From the NCBI RefSeq assembly GCF_030252425.1, contig NZ_CP126994.1:2475001-2539000 (forward strand): 64,000 nucleotides of DNA, read 5' to 3'. The translations under genes were made by a program, and so were the position numbers. Source of the DNA: Acidisoma sp. PAMC 29798 (GTDB lineage: Bacteria > Pseudomonadota > Alphaproteobacteria > Acetobacterales > Acetobacteraceae). Positions 30,505-39,261 of this stretch are shown in pieces. The notes under the pieces were generated by a model. That model ran no database searches and was not told the DNA's origin. It was given only the letters and a program-made list of their open reading frames with translations. How positions within the stretch are numbered: position 1 is the first letter of the stretch; each line of letters starts with the position of its first letter.

Positions 30505-31310
30505 ACCGCCTGCTCCGCGTCCGCATCAATGTGTCCGATCTCGCGCGGCTGACGGATTTCTATTGCGAGGCGCTCGGCTTCGTGGTCGTTCAGATGGCGG
30601 AGCGTGGGGTGCGGCTGCGGTTAGGCGCGCAAACGCTGGAACTGGTGCAGCCTGAGGTGCCGGGTGCGCCTTATCCCGCCGATAGTCGCGCGACCGATGT
30701 GTGGTTCCAGCACGTCGCACTCGTCGTTAGCGATATGGCGGCGGCCTATGCGCATCTGTGTCGACACGCAATGACGCCGATCACCATCGGTGGCCCGCAA
30801 CGGCTTCCACCCTCCACCGGTCGCGTTCAGGCTTTCAAGTTTCGCGATCCGGACGGGCATCCGCTGGAGCTGCTGGCCTTTCCGCCCGGCGCTGGCGATG
30901 CGCATTGGCAAAGCGGCGATGCGCTGTTCCTCGGCTATGATCATTCGGCACTCGTCGTCAGCGACGTCACGCGCAGCATCGCCTTTTACGAAGCGCTCGG
31001 TTTGGTGGTGGCGGGACGCACGCTGAACCATGGGCCGGAGCAGGAGCGGCTTGACGATGCACCCGGCGTGCGCGTGGATGTGGTCGCGCTGCGCGCGGCT
31101 GCGGAGGCGACGCCGCATGTCGAGTTATTGGGCTACCAGGTGCCGCCGGTGACGCCCCTGCCAGGCCCGCTCGCTCCGTCCGATATCGCCAGCAGCCGAT
31201 TGGTGTTCGAGAGTGACCGGGCGGCGGAGTTGCATGACCCGGATGGGCACGCGATCGTGTTGGTGCAATCGCCCCTCACGCAATCGCCCGCCGGGTATGC
31301 CAGTCGGTGA
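30501..31310 (+). CDS. Two-domain VOC (glyoxalase/dioxygenase-like) protein
   Basis: A 269-residue protein with two vicinal-oxygen-chelate modules. Module 1 is RVRINVSDLARLTDFYCEALGF (residues 5-27) to FRDPDGHPLELLAF (about 120). Module 2 is HSALVVSDVTRSIAFYEALGL (about 150-170) to LHDPDGHAIVLVQ (near the end). Such pairs are found in glyoxalases, lyases and ring-cleaving dioxygenases. It ends a chain of coupled genes. Its last 35 bp overlap the convergent amidase gene. Confidence 0.8.
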   Translation: MNRLLRVRINVSDLARLTDFYCEALGFVVVQMAERGVRLRLGAQTLELVQPEVPGAPYPADSRATDVWFQHVALVVSDMAAAYAHLCRHAMTPITIGGPQRLPPSTGRVQAFKFRDPDGHPLELLAFPPGAGDAHWQSGDALFLGYDHSALVVSDVTRSIAFYEALGLVVAGRTLNHGPEQERLDDAPGVRVDVVALRAAAEATPHVELLGYQVPPVTPLPGPLAPSDIASSRLVFESDRAAELHDPDGHAIVLVQSPLTQSPAGYASR

Positions 31311-32673
31311 CCTGCTGGTACGCGTAACCCGCACGGCACAGCACATCCTCCGACAGATGCGGCCCAACCAATTGCATACTCAAGGGAATGCCGGCGCTGT
31401 CGATGCCATTCGGCACTGTGATGGTCGGGCTGCCCGAAAAATTAAACGGGGCCGTGAACCGCAGCATCCGCAGCAGAATGGTGGGGTCGGCACCGTATTC
31501 GCTCATCCGCGCCAGGCTCGGCACCGGCACGGGCATGGTGGGCACCAAGAGCAGATCGACACCCTCGAACACTTCCGCGAGCGCGCCCGTAAAGGCCAGG
31601 CGCCGATGCAGGATCTTGCCGAGATCGAAAGCGGTCGTCGCACGCCCCTCGTCAATCAATTGCGCCAGCGCCGGACCGTATTCGTCCACGCGCGCGGGAT
31701 AAGTGTGCTCATGCGCGATGGCGGTCTCCATGGAACAAAAGGGAATCCAGCCGCGCACCAGGGCATCGACCGCCGGAAACGCGATCTCACGAATCCTGGC
31801 TCCCAGACTGACAAGAACGCGCTCGGCCTCGGCCAGGGCGGCGATCACCTCGGCGTCGATCCCGTCGCTCACGAAGCGTCGGTCAATGCCAATCGTCAGG
31901 CCGCGCATGCCGCCGCCGATCGTGCCGAGATAATCCGGCACCGGCGCTTGCAGGGCCGTCGGGTCCTGCACATCGGCGCCGGCAATGACCCCGAGCATCG
32001 CGGCCGCATCGGCGGCGCTGCGCGTCATCGGGCCGACGTGATCGAGCGAAGCCGCGAGGGGAAAGACGCCATGGCGACTAACCCGCCCCCAGGTCGGCTT
32101 GATGCCCGTGAGCCCGCAGGTCGCGGAGGGGAAGCGGATCGACCCACCGGTATCGGAACCCAGCGAGCCGTAACAAAGACCGGCGGCGGTCGCGACACCT
32201 GACCCGGTCGATGATGAGCCAACCCAGTGGTCATGACCCCAGGGATTAAGCGGGGTCGGAGTATCGGGATGGTGGCTGGTATAGGCGCCTTCGGTCATCG
32301 CCAGCTTGCCGAGAATGACGGCGCCGCCTTGTTCCAGCCGGTCCACCACCGTCGCGTTATGATCGGGGACCGTGTGTTTAAGCATGGTTGTGCCCGCACC
32401 GCTCGGCGCGAAGCGGGTGTAGCAAAGATCCTTCACCGCAATCGGCACGCCATGCAGCGGGCCGCGCCAGATGCCATGCGCGGTTTCACGGTCGGCGGCC
32501 TCGGCCCGTTCCAGCGCCCGCTCCGCCAAGACGGTCGTATAGCTGCGATAGGTCGGGTCGAGCGCCGCGATGCGGTCCAGCACGGTGGTCGTCACGGCAA
32601 CCGAGGACCGCGCGCCGCGTCTGATGCTGTCGCTCACGCGGGTCAGACTCTCGAAATGGATCGGCTCGGCCAT
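31276..32673 (-). CDS. Amidase signature family amidohydrolase
   Basis: A 465-residue amidase. The Ser-Ser-Lys triad is seen as the Lys in GVPIAVKDLCYT (about residue 80) and the serines in VGSSSTGSGVA and GSDTGGSIRFPSATCG. CGLTGIKPTWGRVSRHG is also typical. The substrate is unknown; related enzymes hydrolyse aryl or aliphatic amides or act in tRNA amidation (GatA), but the length and no gatC/gatB nearby argue against GatA. The ATG at 32673 has GGGGAG 7 bp upstream; an ATG two codons earlier is also possible. Confidence 0.86.
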   Translation of the reverse strand: MAEPIHFESLTRVSDSIRRGARSSVAVTTTVLDRIAALDPTYRSYTTVLAERALERAEAADRETAHGIWRGPLHGVPIAVKDLCYTRFAPSGAGTTMLKHTVPDHNATVVDRLEQGGAVILGKLAMTEGAYTSHHPDTPTPLNPWGHDHWVGSSSTGSGVATAAGLCYGSLGSDTGGSIRFPSATCGLTGIKPTWGRVSRHGVFPLAASLDHVGPMTRSAADAAAMLGVIAGADVQDPTALQAPVPDYLGTIGGGMRGLTIGIDRRFVSDGIDAEVIAALAEAERVLVSLGARIREIAFPAVDALVRGWIPFCSMETAIAHEHTYPARVDEYGPALAQLIDEGRATTAFDLGKILHRRLAFTGALAEVFEGVDLLLVPTMPVPVPSLARMSEYGADPTILLRMLRFTAPFNFSGSPTITVPNGIDSAGIPLSMQLVGPHLSEDVLCRAGYAYQQVTDWHTRRAIA

Positions 32674-32857
32674 CGGCATTCTCCCCTGGTCGGCCGCGAT
32701 CATCCCATGCGCGTCGCCATTCGGCTATGTGCCCGCGGCTGAAACGCGGGCGACGCTCGCTATGACGTGATCGCCGGCCTTGTTCTTGCCCTGATGGCGC
32801 GGCTTTGCGGCCACAACCGAAGACCAATCTGTTTCTCAACAACAAGGAGTTCATTCG

Positions 32858-33112
32858 ATGCGCATGTTAGCCGCTGTCGCCTTTGGAGGCCTGCTCGCGC
32901 TGTCCGCCCAGGTAGCACCCGCGTCTGCCGGCGTGATGCCGGAACACACGCAAAACCAGTCTCACGCCATGAGTGCTGGCATTGTTCAGGCAGATTGGGA
33001 CCATCACTGGCACCGCCATTACGTGTGGCGCCACGAATATCGGGAGCATTGGCACCCCTATTGGCATCACCACTACGATCGTCACTACGGGTATCAGCGT
33101 TACGGCTACTAA
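32858..33112 (+). CDS. Small His/Trp/Tyr-rich exported protein
   Basis: An 84-residue protein with a signal peptide (MRMLAAVAFGGLLALSAQVA, cleavage probably after ASA). The last 40 residues hold 11 histidines in motifs such as DHHWHRHY, REHWHPYW and HHHYDRHYGY. Such peptides may bind copper, zinc or nickel in the periplasm, but no function is proven. AAGGAG lies 9-10 bp before the ATG. It is monocistronic and has a short hairpin (33114-33129) after its stop. Confidence 0.65.
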   Translation: MRMLAAVAFGGLLALSAQVAPASAGVMPEHTQNQSHAMSAGIVQADWDHHWHRHYVWRHEYREHWHPYWHHHYDRHYGYQRYGY

Positions 33113-33113
33113 A

Positions 33114-33160
33114 GCCGCCTTTTAGCGGCGGATAACGCTTCGCTCATACGAATCCTACGG
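33114..33160. repeat. Short hairpin plus family A repeat
   Basis: GCCGC-CTTTTA-GCGGC (33114-33129) directly follows the stop of the His-rich gene and could terminate it. The overlapping GCGGATAACGCTTCGCTCATACGAATCCTACGGCG is a diverged half of the family A repeat. Confidence 0.5.
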
Positions 33161-33251
33161 CGTCGCGATTTTTGACCGCGGCGCCGTATGTCATTCGACA
33201 GCGCCATCCCTTCCCGGCATAGACTGCCGAGGTAAGTCAGGGAGATGGGCG

Positions 33252-34988
33252 ATGTCGGACGGAAACGTGGCGAGCCTCATGGTCCAAATGCTGACCGAGG
33301 CCGGCGTCAAACGCATCTTTGGCCTTGTCGGCGATAGCCTGAACGGCCTTACCGAAGCATTGCGCCGGCAACACGTCATCGAATGGGTGCATGTACGCCA
33401 CGAGGAAGTCGCGGCTTTCGCGGCCTCGGGCGAGGCGGCGGTGACGGGTTCGCTCGCGGTTTGCGCAGGCTCCTGCGGGCCGGGCAATCTGCACCTCATC
33501 AACGGCCTGTTCGATGCGCATCGCAGCCGGGTTCCAGTGCTCGCCATCGCCGCGCAAATCCCCTCGGCCGAAATCGGTGGCGGCTATTTCCAGGAAACGC
33601 ATCCGCAGGATCTGTTCCGCGCCTGCAGCCATTACTGCGAGCTGGTGTCATCCCCGGCGCAGCTGCCCTTCGTGTTGCAGAACGCCATCCGCGCGGCGGT
33701 CGGGCTGCGCGGCGTGGCCGTCGTGGTCATTCCCGGCGATGTCGCGCTGAGCAAAGCGCCCTCCGCCCCATTCGCGCCCGTCGCGGGGCTGTTGCCACCC
33801 ATGCCGATCGTCACGCCTGCTGAGGCCGAGCTGGATGCGTTGGCCGCGCTGCTGAACGACAGCGAGCGGGTCACGCTGTTCTGCGGCCGTGGCTGTGCCG
33901 GCACCCACGCCCCGCTGATGGCACTGGCTGAGACGCTGAAAAGCCCGATCGTGCATGCCCTGGGCGGCAAGGAGCATGTCGAATACGACAATCCCTATGA
34001 TGTTGGCATGACCGGCTTCATTGGCTTCTCCTCGGGCTACGCCGCCATGCATGCCTGCGACACGCTGCTGATGCTGGGCACCGACTTTCCCTACAAGCAG
34101 TTCATGCCCACCGGCTGCAAGATCGCGCAGGTCGATATCCGCCCCGAGAATCTGGGCCGGCGCGCGCGGCTCGATCTCGGCATCGTCGGCGATGTCGGTG
34201 CAACCATCACCGCCTTGCTGCCGAAGCTCCACAACAAGGATGCGCGCAAACATCTCGATAACGCACTCGCGCATTTCAAAAAGGCACGTGCCGGCCTCGA
34301 TGATCTGGCAAAGGGCACGCCCGGCAAACTGCCGATCCATCCGCAATATTTGACCAAGGCGCTGAGCGATGCGGCGAGCGAGGATGCGGTCTTCACCTTC
34401 GACGTCGGCACGCCGACCATCTGGGCGGCGCGCTATCTGGCCATGAACGGCAAGCGGCGGCTGATCGGGTCCCTGGTGCATGGCTCCATGGCCAATGCCA
34501 TGCCCCAGGCGATCGGCATTCAGGCGGCGCAGCCGGGGCGACAGGTCATCTCCCTGTCTGGCGATGGCGGCTTCACGATGCTGATGGGGGATCTGATTAC
34601 CCTCACGCAACAGAAGCTGCCAGTGAAGGTGGTGATCTACAACAACGGTGTGCTCGGATTCGTCGCGATGGAGATGAAGGCCGCCGGCTTTGTCGATACG
34701 GGCGTAGACCTCGAGAATCCCGATTTCGCCGCCATGGCGCGGGCCATGGGCATTTATGCCAAGCGCGTGGAAGACCCCGGTGACCTGCCAGCGGCCATCG
34801 CCGAGATACTTGCCCATGATGGGCCGGCGCTGCTCGATGTGGTGACGGCGAAGCAGGAACTGTCCATGCCGCCGACGATCGAAGCCGAGCAGATCAAAGG
34901 GTTCAGCCTGTGGATGGTGCGTGCGGTCATGAGCGGGCGGGGCGACGAGGTGATCGACCTCGCCAAGACGAACCTGCTGTCGCGTTAG
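33252..34988 (+). CDS. poxB: Ubiquinone-dependent pyruvate dehydrogenase
   Basis: A 578-residue thiamine-diphosphate and FAD enzyme that converts pyruvate to acetate and CO2, passing electrons to the quinone pool. The N-terminal domain has [18 protein letters not shown] with the catalytic Glu, then [18 protein letters not shown] and [15 protein letters not shown], all closely like E. coli PoxB. The C-terminal ThDP-binding motif is [18 protein letters not shown]...NNG. The last residues form an amphipathic tail like the membrane-binding peptide. An AGGGAG site precedes the ATG. The mobile element begins 4 bp beyond its stop. Confidence 0.93.
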   Translation: MSDGNVASLMVQMLTEAGVKRIFGLVGDSLNGLTEALRRQHVIEWVHVRHEEVAAFAASGEAAVTGSLAVCAGSCGPGNLHLINGLFDAHRSRVPVLAIAAQIPSAEIGGGYFQETHPQDLFRACSHYCELVSSPAQLPFVLQNAIRAAVGLRGVAVVVIPGDVALSKAPSAPFAPVAGLLPPMPIVTPAEAELDALAALLNDSERVTLFCGRGCAGTHAPLMALAETLKSPIVHALGGKEHVEYDNPYDVGMTGFIGFSSGYAAMHACDTLLMLGTDFPYKQFMPTGCKIAQVDIRPENLGRRARLDLGIVGDVGATITALLPKLHNKDARKHLDNALAHFKKARAGLDDLAKGTPGKLPIHPQYLTKALSDAASEDAVFTFDVGTPTIWAARYLAMNGKRRLIGSLVHGSMANAMPQAIGIQAAQPGRQVISLSGDGGFTMLMGDLITLTQQKLPVKVVIYNNGVLGFVAMEMKAAGFVDTGVDLENPDFAAMARAMGIYAKRVEDPGDLPAAIAEILAHDGPALLDVVTAKQELSMPPTIEAEQIKGFSLWMVRAVMSGRGDEVIDLAKTNLLSR

Positions 34989-34992
34989 CGGC

Positions 34993-35012
34993 GGCTGGCT
35001 GGGGCGGGAGGA
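34993..35012. repeat. Left attachment repeat (att) of the integrated element
   Basis: The sequence GGCTGGCTGGGGCGGGAGGA is identical to 47205-47224. The right copy includes the 3' end of tRNA-Gln, so this left copy is the tRNA 3' fragment duplicated on integration. Identity ends on both sides at exactly these positions. Confidence 0.9.
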
Positions 35013-35086
35013 GCCTTACCAAAAAATTCCCGCAACAGTTTGATTTCACTAGAAATTCAATTGAGCAATAAGGTAGTTCAAAGGCT

Positions 35087-35110
35087 GGTGTAGCACTCTG
35101 GTGTTACACC
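35087..35110 (+). promoter_or_regulatory. Candidate integrase arm-type site, left end
   Basis: GGTGTAGCACTCTGGTGTTACACC lies 75 bp inside the left att repeat. Its first 20 bases nearly match the reverse complement of 47136-47156 (GGTGTAGCACTTTGGTGTAGC) at the right end. Inverted matching sites near both ends are expected for integrase arm binding. Confidence 0.55.
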
Positions 35111-35227
35111 GGGACGTGTCGAGCGGCAACCAAAAGGCCCCGCGGCCCGAAGTCACTGAGCGGCTTCCTTACGAGGCAGCTCGTCCCCGTTTTCCAGTCT
35201 GCGTTAGCAGGCCGGAGCGGAGCGGAG

Positions 35228-35289
35228 CATTCTGTCCCCAGCCGGAGGGCGCCTCCACTGGCATAGCCGGGGAGGCTGGGGACAGAATG
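35228..35289. repeat. Perfect 16-bp inverted repeat after the relaxase gene
   Basis: CATTCTGTCCCCAGCC (35228-35243) and its exact complement GGCTGGGGACAGAATG (35274-35289) flank a 30-nt loop. It lies 22 bp beyond the relaxase stop. It may act as a terminator or as a processing signal at the element end; no T-run is present. Confidence 0.6.
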
Positions 35290-35310
35290 TGGTAAACGGT
35301 GGGCGAGCGG

Positions 35311-37839
35311 TTAGCCGGGACCCGTGAACCCCTGCGCCATAGCAGCCTCCCGACGCATCTGAGCGTCGAGCAGGAGGTCCCGCTCCCTCCGGCGCTCTGC
35401 TTCCTCAGCCGCCTGACGCTTCCGGAACGTCTCAGCGGCCTGGGTGGCGCCCTCCATGTCTCCCCCTGCGGCGGCGGCCACGGTATCAGGGTCCCCCGCG
35501 ATAGCAGCAGCCGTGATGCTGCGGGCCTCTGCGAGCTTTTTTGGGTCCTCTCCGACCGAGTGCTCATTCTCGGCTAGACGACGCAGAGCGGCATCCCTTT
35601 GCTGAGCTGGCGTCAAGGAAGCGAGTCTCATGGCTTCCTGTTCAGCCGTTGACGCCTTCAATGCCTGATGGCCTTGCTTCCAGTCGCCTGCCGCCACGGC
35701 CTCCGTGACGGCGGGATTGCCTGCCGCGACGGCCGCCGACAAAGCATCGAGCTGACCGAGTTTGGCGTTGGCTTTCCGGACTTCAGGGCTCCAGACCCAA
35801 TCTTCATGCGCCCGCGTGTTCGCCAACGCCTCGCGTTTCGCGGTCTTTTCAATCCGGCGCACGTTACGTTCGTGCCCTCGGTCCAGGGACCGGGCCTCGG
35901 CATCTTGCCGTGCTGCTTCCGCATCAAGGGCGGCTTGCCTACGCCGGACGGAGCCGTCTAGGAGACGTGCGCTCCATGAGTGAGCTGCCCGGTGAGCATC
36001 AGCGGCGGTCGTGCTTTCGGAAGCGTCTTCCTTCGCCTGGTTGCGGCGACTCACCAGCTCCGCAATCTGCGGAGACGAGATGGCCCTCTGGTCACGAACA
36101 CCTTTCGGTTCGCCTGCCATGGTAGCCTGCGCGAGCGCCCTCTCTCTAGCGATCCGGAGCGCGGCCACCTCTTCGTGTGGTAACCCCGCAAGATCGGGCA
36201 GACTAGGAACGGACTGGGTTGCTCGCTGACGGAGTTGCTCGGCCACGCGAGCGGCGGTGTCCTTGGATAGCGCATGGTCAGTTGTCAACGGAGGTTCGTG
36301 CAGCGCGGCGGCAGAGGCGACAGCATCTCTATATGCCGTTGTTCCCGTCAATCTGAGGGACGACCAGCCGTACGCATGCGCGGCAGCTACGGTCGCGCTC
36401 GCCAGCTCCGGAGAGAACGCCGCTCCCTCAAATCCAATTCGGTCGCCGTGGTCGATGAGGCGGCCACCTGGTCCATGAAGGACTGCGCGTCGGCCATCTT
36501 TGTCTACGTCGATCCGGCGGACCCACGTTTCGAGTCCGGACGGAGCCTTATACCGCTCTGCGAGCAACGCCTGGAGATGGGTCCGGCGCCGCTCGTCACC
36601 TGACGCAATCGAGTTCGGCGCGATCGTGTTCGGCTCGTCCGGCCTCGGCGCATCCTCTGCGACCTCGCGCTCCTCACGCTCCTCGGCGTGGCGGTCTTGG
36701 ACGTAGGTGACGTAGTCCGTGAGGCTGAAAGTGTCTGCAAGTTCTGGTTTAGCTTTTGACCACTCGGCATACGACGCCTGGGCGGAGGCCTGGAGACGCG
36801 GACTGAGTCCGCTGAACCCACCGCCGCGCCTCATCCAGGGCTCGGATTGCGGAGCAGGTTTCTTGGTTTGTGGTTTCTTGGCCATGTTAGTTTCCTCTTC
36901 ATTTTTGTCCGCGCGATCAGTTTTGCTCTCTGTCAGCCGACCTAATTTTTGTTGAATGTTGCGCGGTGCCTCCGTCCCGAGGGCCGCCGCGAGACGTCGG
37001 GCGTTCTCCGTCTGGAGCGCGGCAATCTGTTTGCCGAGGTCCGCGCCCTCCACCTCGGCCGCCATCGCGACGGCCGTGGCCGCTTCCCAGCCGCGCCTCG
37101 CCGCGCGGTGCTCGAAAACCCTCTGGATGGTGATCGGGCGAGCTTCCGGCAGGGCTCCGTCTCGGAGAAACTGCTGCCAATGCGCGGTTGGGGCTATCGG
37201 CTCCCGCGGCAGCTCCCGCGGCAGGCCCTGTGCCTCGCGAGACCGATTATCTACTCTGACATCAAGCCCAACCGCTGCGAAGAACGTGTTCATTCTCGAG
37301 TCGATTTCAGAACGCATTTTGCGACCGTCGCTATCGCGAAAAAGAGCGTTCCACTCGCGGTTTTTCGTCTTCGCGAGGCCCTCAGGAGTCACTTCGCGCA
37401 TGGTCAACAGAAGGTGTCCGTGCGGTTGCTCTTGACCGTCCGAGGCGACGGGGCAATGAAGGTCGACTTGTATTGCCATCCCGGCTTGCCGCCAGGGTTC
37501 CGCTACCGCACGCAGTGCGTCTAGCCGATGTTCAGGCGCAAGCTCGCGAGGCAGGTTGATGAGCACTTGTCGTGCAAGCTGGGCATCGTGTCTGCGCTCA
37601 CTGGCTTCCACAGCGCGCCACAAATCGCCGGGGTCCATAAGGCCTTCGGGAGCGCCGTCGGGAAGAAGAATACAGCCATCTATGCGCTCGCGTTTGTGAC
37701 GGAAATCGAATCTCTTTCTAGCGTGCTGAAGCCGTGTTCCGGCGTTGTAGGCTGAGACTTTCACCGCGTTGCCGTTGCGAACGGAACGCGAAACCATGGC
37801 GAAATTTATGCGCGAGAAAGCTAGCTGAGCAGTACTCAC
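35311..37839 (-). CDS. MobA/MobL (MobQ) family relaxase with LPD7 domain
   Basis: An 842-residue relaxase predicted to nick the transfer origin and lead DNA into a recipient. The N-terminal domain shows VKVSAYNAGTRL (likely nucleophile Y31), H128, the metal motif PHGHLLLT (H140, H142) and NREWNALF, in MobQ order. Residues about 435-520 (GLETWVRRIDVDKDG to TAYRDAVASA) match the LPD7 domain. The rest is a long charged, Ala-rich helical region. It starts at GTG (37839), overlapping the preceding 45-codon gene as GTGA. A good internal start lies at 36885, after GAGG, and would give a nested 524-residue C-terminal protein. Confidence 0.85.
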   Translation of the reverse strand: MSTAQLAFSRINFAMVSRSVRNGNAVKVSAYNAGTRLQHARKRFDFRHKRERIDGCILLPDGAPEGLMDPGDLWRAVEASERRHDAQLARQVLINLPRELAPEHRLDALRAVAEPWRQAGMAIQVDLHCPVASDGQEQPHGHLLLTMREVTPEGLAKTKNREWNALFRDSDGRKMRSEIDSRMNTFFAAVGLDVRVDNRSREAQGLPRELPREPIAPTAHWQQFLRDGALPEARPITIQRVFEHRAARRGWEAATAVAMAAEVEGADLGKQIAALQTENARRLAAALGTEAPRNIQQKLGRLTESKTDRADKNEEETNMAKKPQTKKPAPQSEPWMRRGGGFSGLSPRLQASAQASYAEWSKAKPELADTFSLTDYVTYVQDRHAEEREEREVAEDAPRPDEPNTIAPNSIASGDERRRTHLQALLAERYKAPSGLETWVRRIDVDKDGRRAVLHGPGGRLIDHGDRIGFEGAAFSPELASATVAAAHAYGWSSLRLTGTTAYRDAVASAAALHEPPLTTDHALSKDTAARVAEQLRQRATQSVPSLPDLAGLPHEEVAALRIARERALAQATMAGEPKGVRDQRAISSPQIAELVSRRNQAKEDASESTTAADAHRAAHSWSARLLDGSVRRRQAALDAEAARQDAEARSLDRGHERNVRRIEKTAKREALANTRAHEDWVWSPEVRKANAKLGQLDALSAAVAAGNPAVTEAVAAGDWKQGHQALKASTAEQEAMRLASLTPAQQRDAALRRLAENEHSVGEDPKKLAEARSITAAAIAGDPDTVAAAAGGDMEGATQAAETFRKRQAAEEAERRRERDLLLDAQMRREAAMAQGFTGPG

Positions 37840-37973
37840 GGTATCTCGTCCTCATCGATTTCCCATTTATCAGAAGCGAGAAGCCAAGGCTCAGCCGTCG
37901 CAATCGCTGCGATATAGGCGGCAACGCTTTCATCGGTCATTGTGTCGATTGGTGTGGTGCTTTCTGTGCGCAT
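37836..37973 (-). CDS. 45-residue acidic protein coupled to the relaxase gene
   Basis: This frame reads MRTESTTPIDTMTDESVAAY and ends ASDKWEIDEDEIP. It has an ideal AGGAGG site 5 bp before the ATG at 37973. Its TGA overlaps the relaxase GTG. It is acidic, with an Ala-rich helix in the middle. The strong ribosome site and coupling argue that it is real, either as a small accessory protein or as a leader that drives relaxase translation. No family is recognised. Confidence 0.6.
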   Translation of the reverse strand: MRTESTTPIDTMTDESVAAYIAAIATAEPWLLASDKWEIDEDEIP

Positions 37974-37989
37974 GGTTTCCTCCTACGAG

Positions 37990-38050
37990 CTATACTTCCG
38001 CGCAGCGGATGTATAAGGCGAGCATGTCGCCTGCTTCGCAGGCTCTTATG
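37990..38050. other. Candidate origin of transfer (oriT)
   Basis: Three consecutive hairpins lie between the relaxase unit (leftward) and the 109-residue gene (rightward): TCCGC-GCA-GCGGA (37997-38009), GGCGA-GCATG-TCGCC (38017-38031) and GCCTGC-TTC-GCAGGC (38029-38043). MobQ-type oriT sites usually lie in just this place and combine an inverted repeat with a nick site. A nick site was not identified with confidence. Confidence 0.45.
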
Positions 38051-38159
38051 GCTCTCTCCAACAATACCAGAGTCCCGAACCTGACCGGAAGCATCTCGAG
38101 ATTCTAGATTACTTTCACTCGACTCTGTTATCTTCGTACGAAGAACTGGGAGTCATCAG

Positions 38160-38489
38160 GTGACTATGAAATCTGTTAACGAGGCTCTGTTGGAACTGCG
38201 AGCAAAACATGACGCCGCTATTTTGAGGGCGCGCAATGCGCGTGCGGCAGTGGGCAGGTTCGACCTTCAGATGAAAGCGCTTGACCGTCGCAGAACCACC
38301 CAGCGCCTCTGTACGTTGGGCAGGGCGTGGGAAGCGATGGCCGACCAGAGTCCTAACTTCCGGGCGGCTGGGCAAAAGTTCCTCGGCGGTTACATCAGTC
38401 GTGACACCGACCGCGAAATTCTGATCGGTACGCCCTGGCAGCTTCCTGAGCCGTCCGAACGCGGCGAAGAGGACCGCAACGATGTTTGA
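38160..38489 (+). CDS. Small basic protein, possible mobilisation accessory (TraD/MobC-like by position)
   Basis: A 109-residue protein, mostly helical and rich in Arg and Ala (ARNARAAVGRFDLQMKALD, RRRTTQRLCTLGRAWEAM). GGGAG lies 7 bp before the GTG at 38160; an ATG two codons on is an alternative. It is divergent from the relaxase across the candidate oriT, a place where alphaproteobacterial transfer regions encode small TraC/TraD or MobC proteins. That role is inferred from position and composition only. It overlaps the next gene by 8 bp. Confidence 0.6.
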   Translation: MTMKSVNEALLELRAKHDAAILRARNARAAVGRFDLQMKALDRRRTTQRLCTLGRAWEAMADQSPNFRAAGQKFLGGYISRDTDREILIGTPWQLPEPSERGEEDRNDV

Positions 38490-39261
38490 GAGCATCCTTG
38501 ACGACGGCGCGACGTTCGACCTTTGGTTTCCGAGCGATGACTGGATAGCTGGTCAGATACGGTACGTGCGCGGGTGGTCTGATAGCCGCCCGGTGCCTGC
38601 CGGGCTGATAGCTGGGTGGCGGGCTGCGATGCGAGCTGAGGCCCTTCGGCAACGCCGCTGGCGCCGGAGGAATCCTGATGCGTGGATAGAGCTGCCTCCT
38701 CGGCAGCGAGAGTCCACGGATAGTGTAAATGACCTTGAATTCGCGATCGAAATCCTAACGCATCCGTATATGCTCGCGATGCTCAGTATGATGTTAGCGA
38801 TGCCGATTTTGATGCGCGGTGCGATGTCCGAGGCTGGCACTCTGTTCAAAGCGCCACCGCGCTGGGAGGTCACGCCCCTTATTAACTATCTCCGCACGAA
38901 GAAGCACGCGCCCGGTGTGCCGTTGATTACACACTCGCGACATAAGCGGGTGCAGCCGTTACAATTTGCCGCGGTCAACTCAATGTCGCCGACTGAGATT
39001 GTCACATGGGATGAAAGACTCACGCAGCTCGCGTCAACGCAACGGCATGATGCTGTCCAGGCTGCGCTTGCGGAACTCGATGAACTCGGCCGCCGTTCTA
39101 TCGATGTCGCGGCCCCGATCAGGATCGACCGCCCGGAATCGGGGCCGCCGCGCGACCTTTTTCGTGTTCCGGCTATCGTAGATCCGCCGCCCGCTCCTGC
39201 CGTCCCCGCCGACAGAGCCGACACCGACAGAGACGTGTTGGCATCGGCCGTCACGCGATGA
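38482..39261 (+). CDS. Hypothetical protein with one membrane-like segment
   Basis: A 259-residue protein, not recognised. The N-terminal third is rich in Trp and Arg (DLWFPSDDWIAGQIRY, RQRRWRRRNPDAW). A hydrophobic, Met-rich stretch (about residues 92-113, ILTHPYMLAMLSMMLAMPIL) could cross the membrane. The C-terminus is Pro/Asp-rich and probably disordered. It overlaps its neighbours on both sides (8 bp and 4 bp), so the three genes form a coupled operon of the element. Confidence 0.65.
   Translation: MFESILDDGATFDLWFPSDDWIAGQIRYVRGWSDSRPVPAGLIAGWRAAMRAEALRQRRWRRRNPDAWIELPPRQRESTDSVNDLEFAIEILTHPYMLAMLSMMLAMPILMRGAMSEAGTLFKAPPRWEVTPLINYLRTKKHAPGVPLITHSRHKRVQPLQFAAVNSMSPTEIVTWDERLTQLASTQRHDAVQAALAELDELGRRSIDVAAPIRIDRPESGPPRDLFRVPAIVDPPPAPAVPADRADTDRDVLASAVTR

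Larger units (their letters stand above)
34989..35310. other. Left end of the element: non-coding region
   Basis: A 322-bp stretch without a convincing gene. It contains the att repeat, an arm-type site (35087-35110), a locally AT-rich section (35020-35085) and a perfect 16-bp inverted repeat (35228-35289) beside the relaxase gene's 3' end. Confidence 0.6.
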
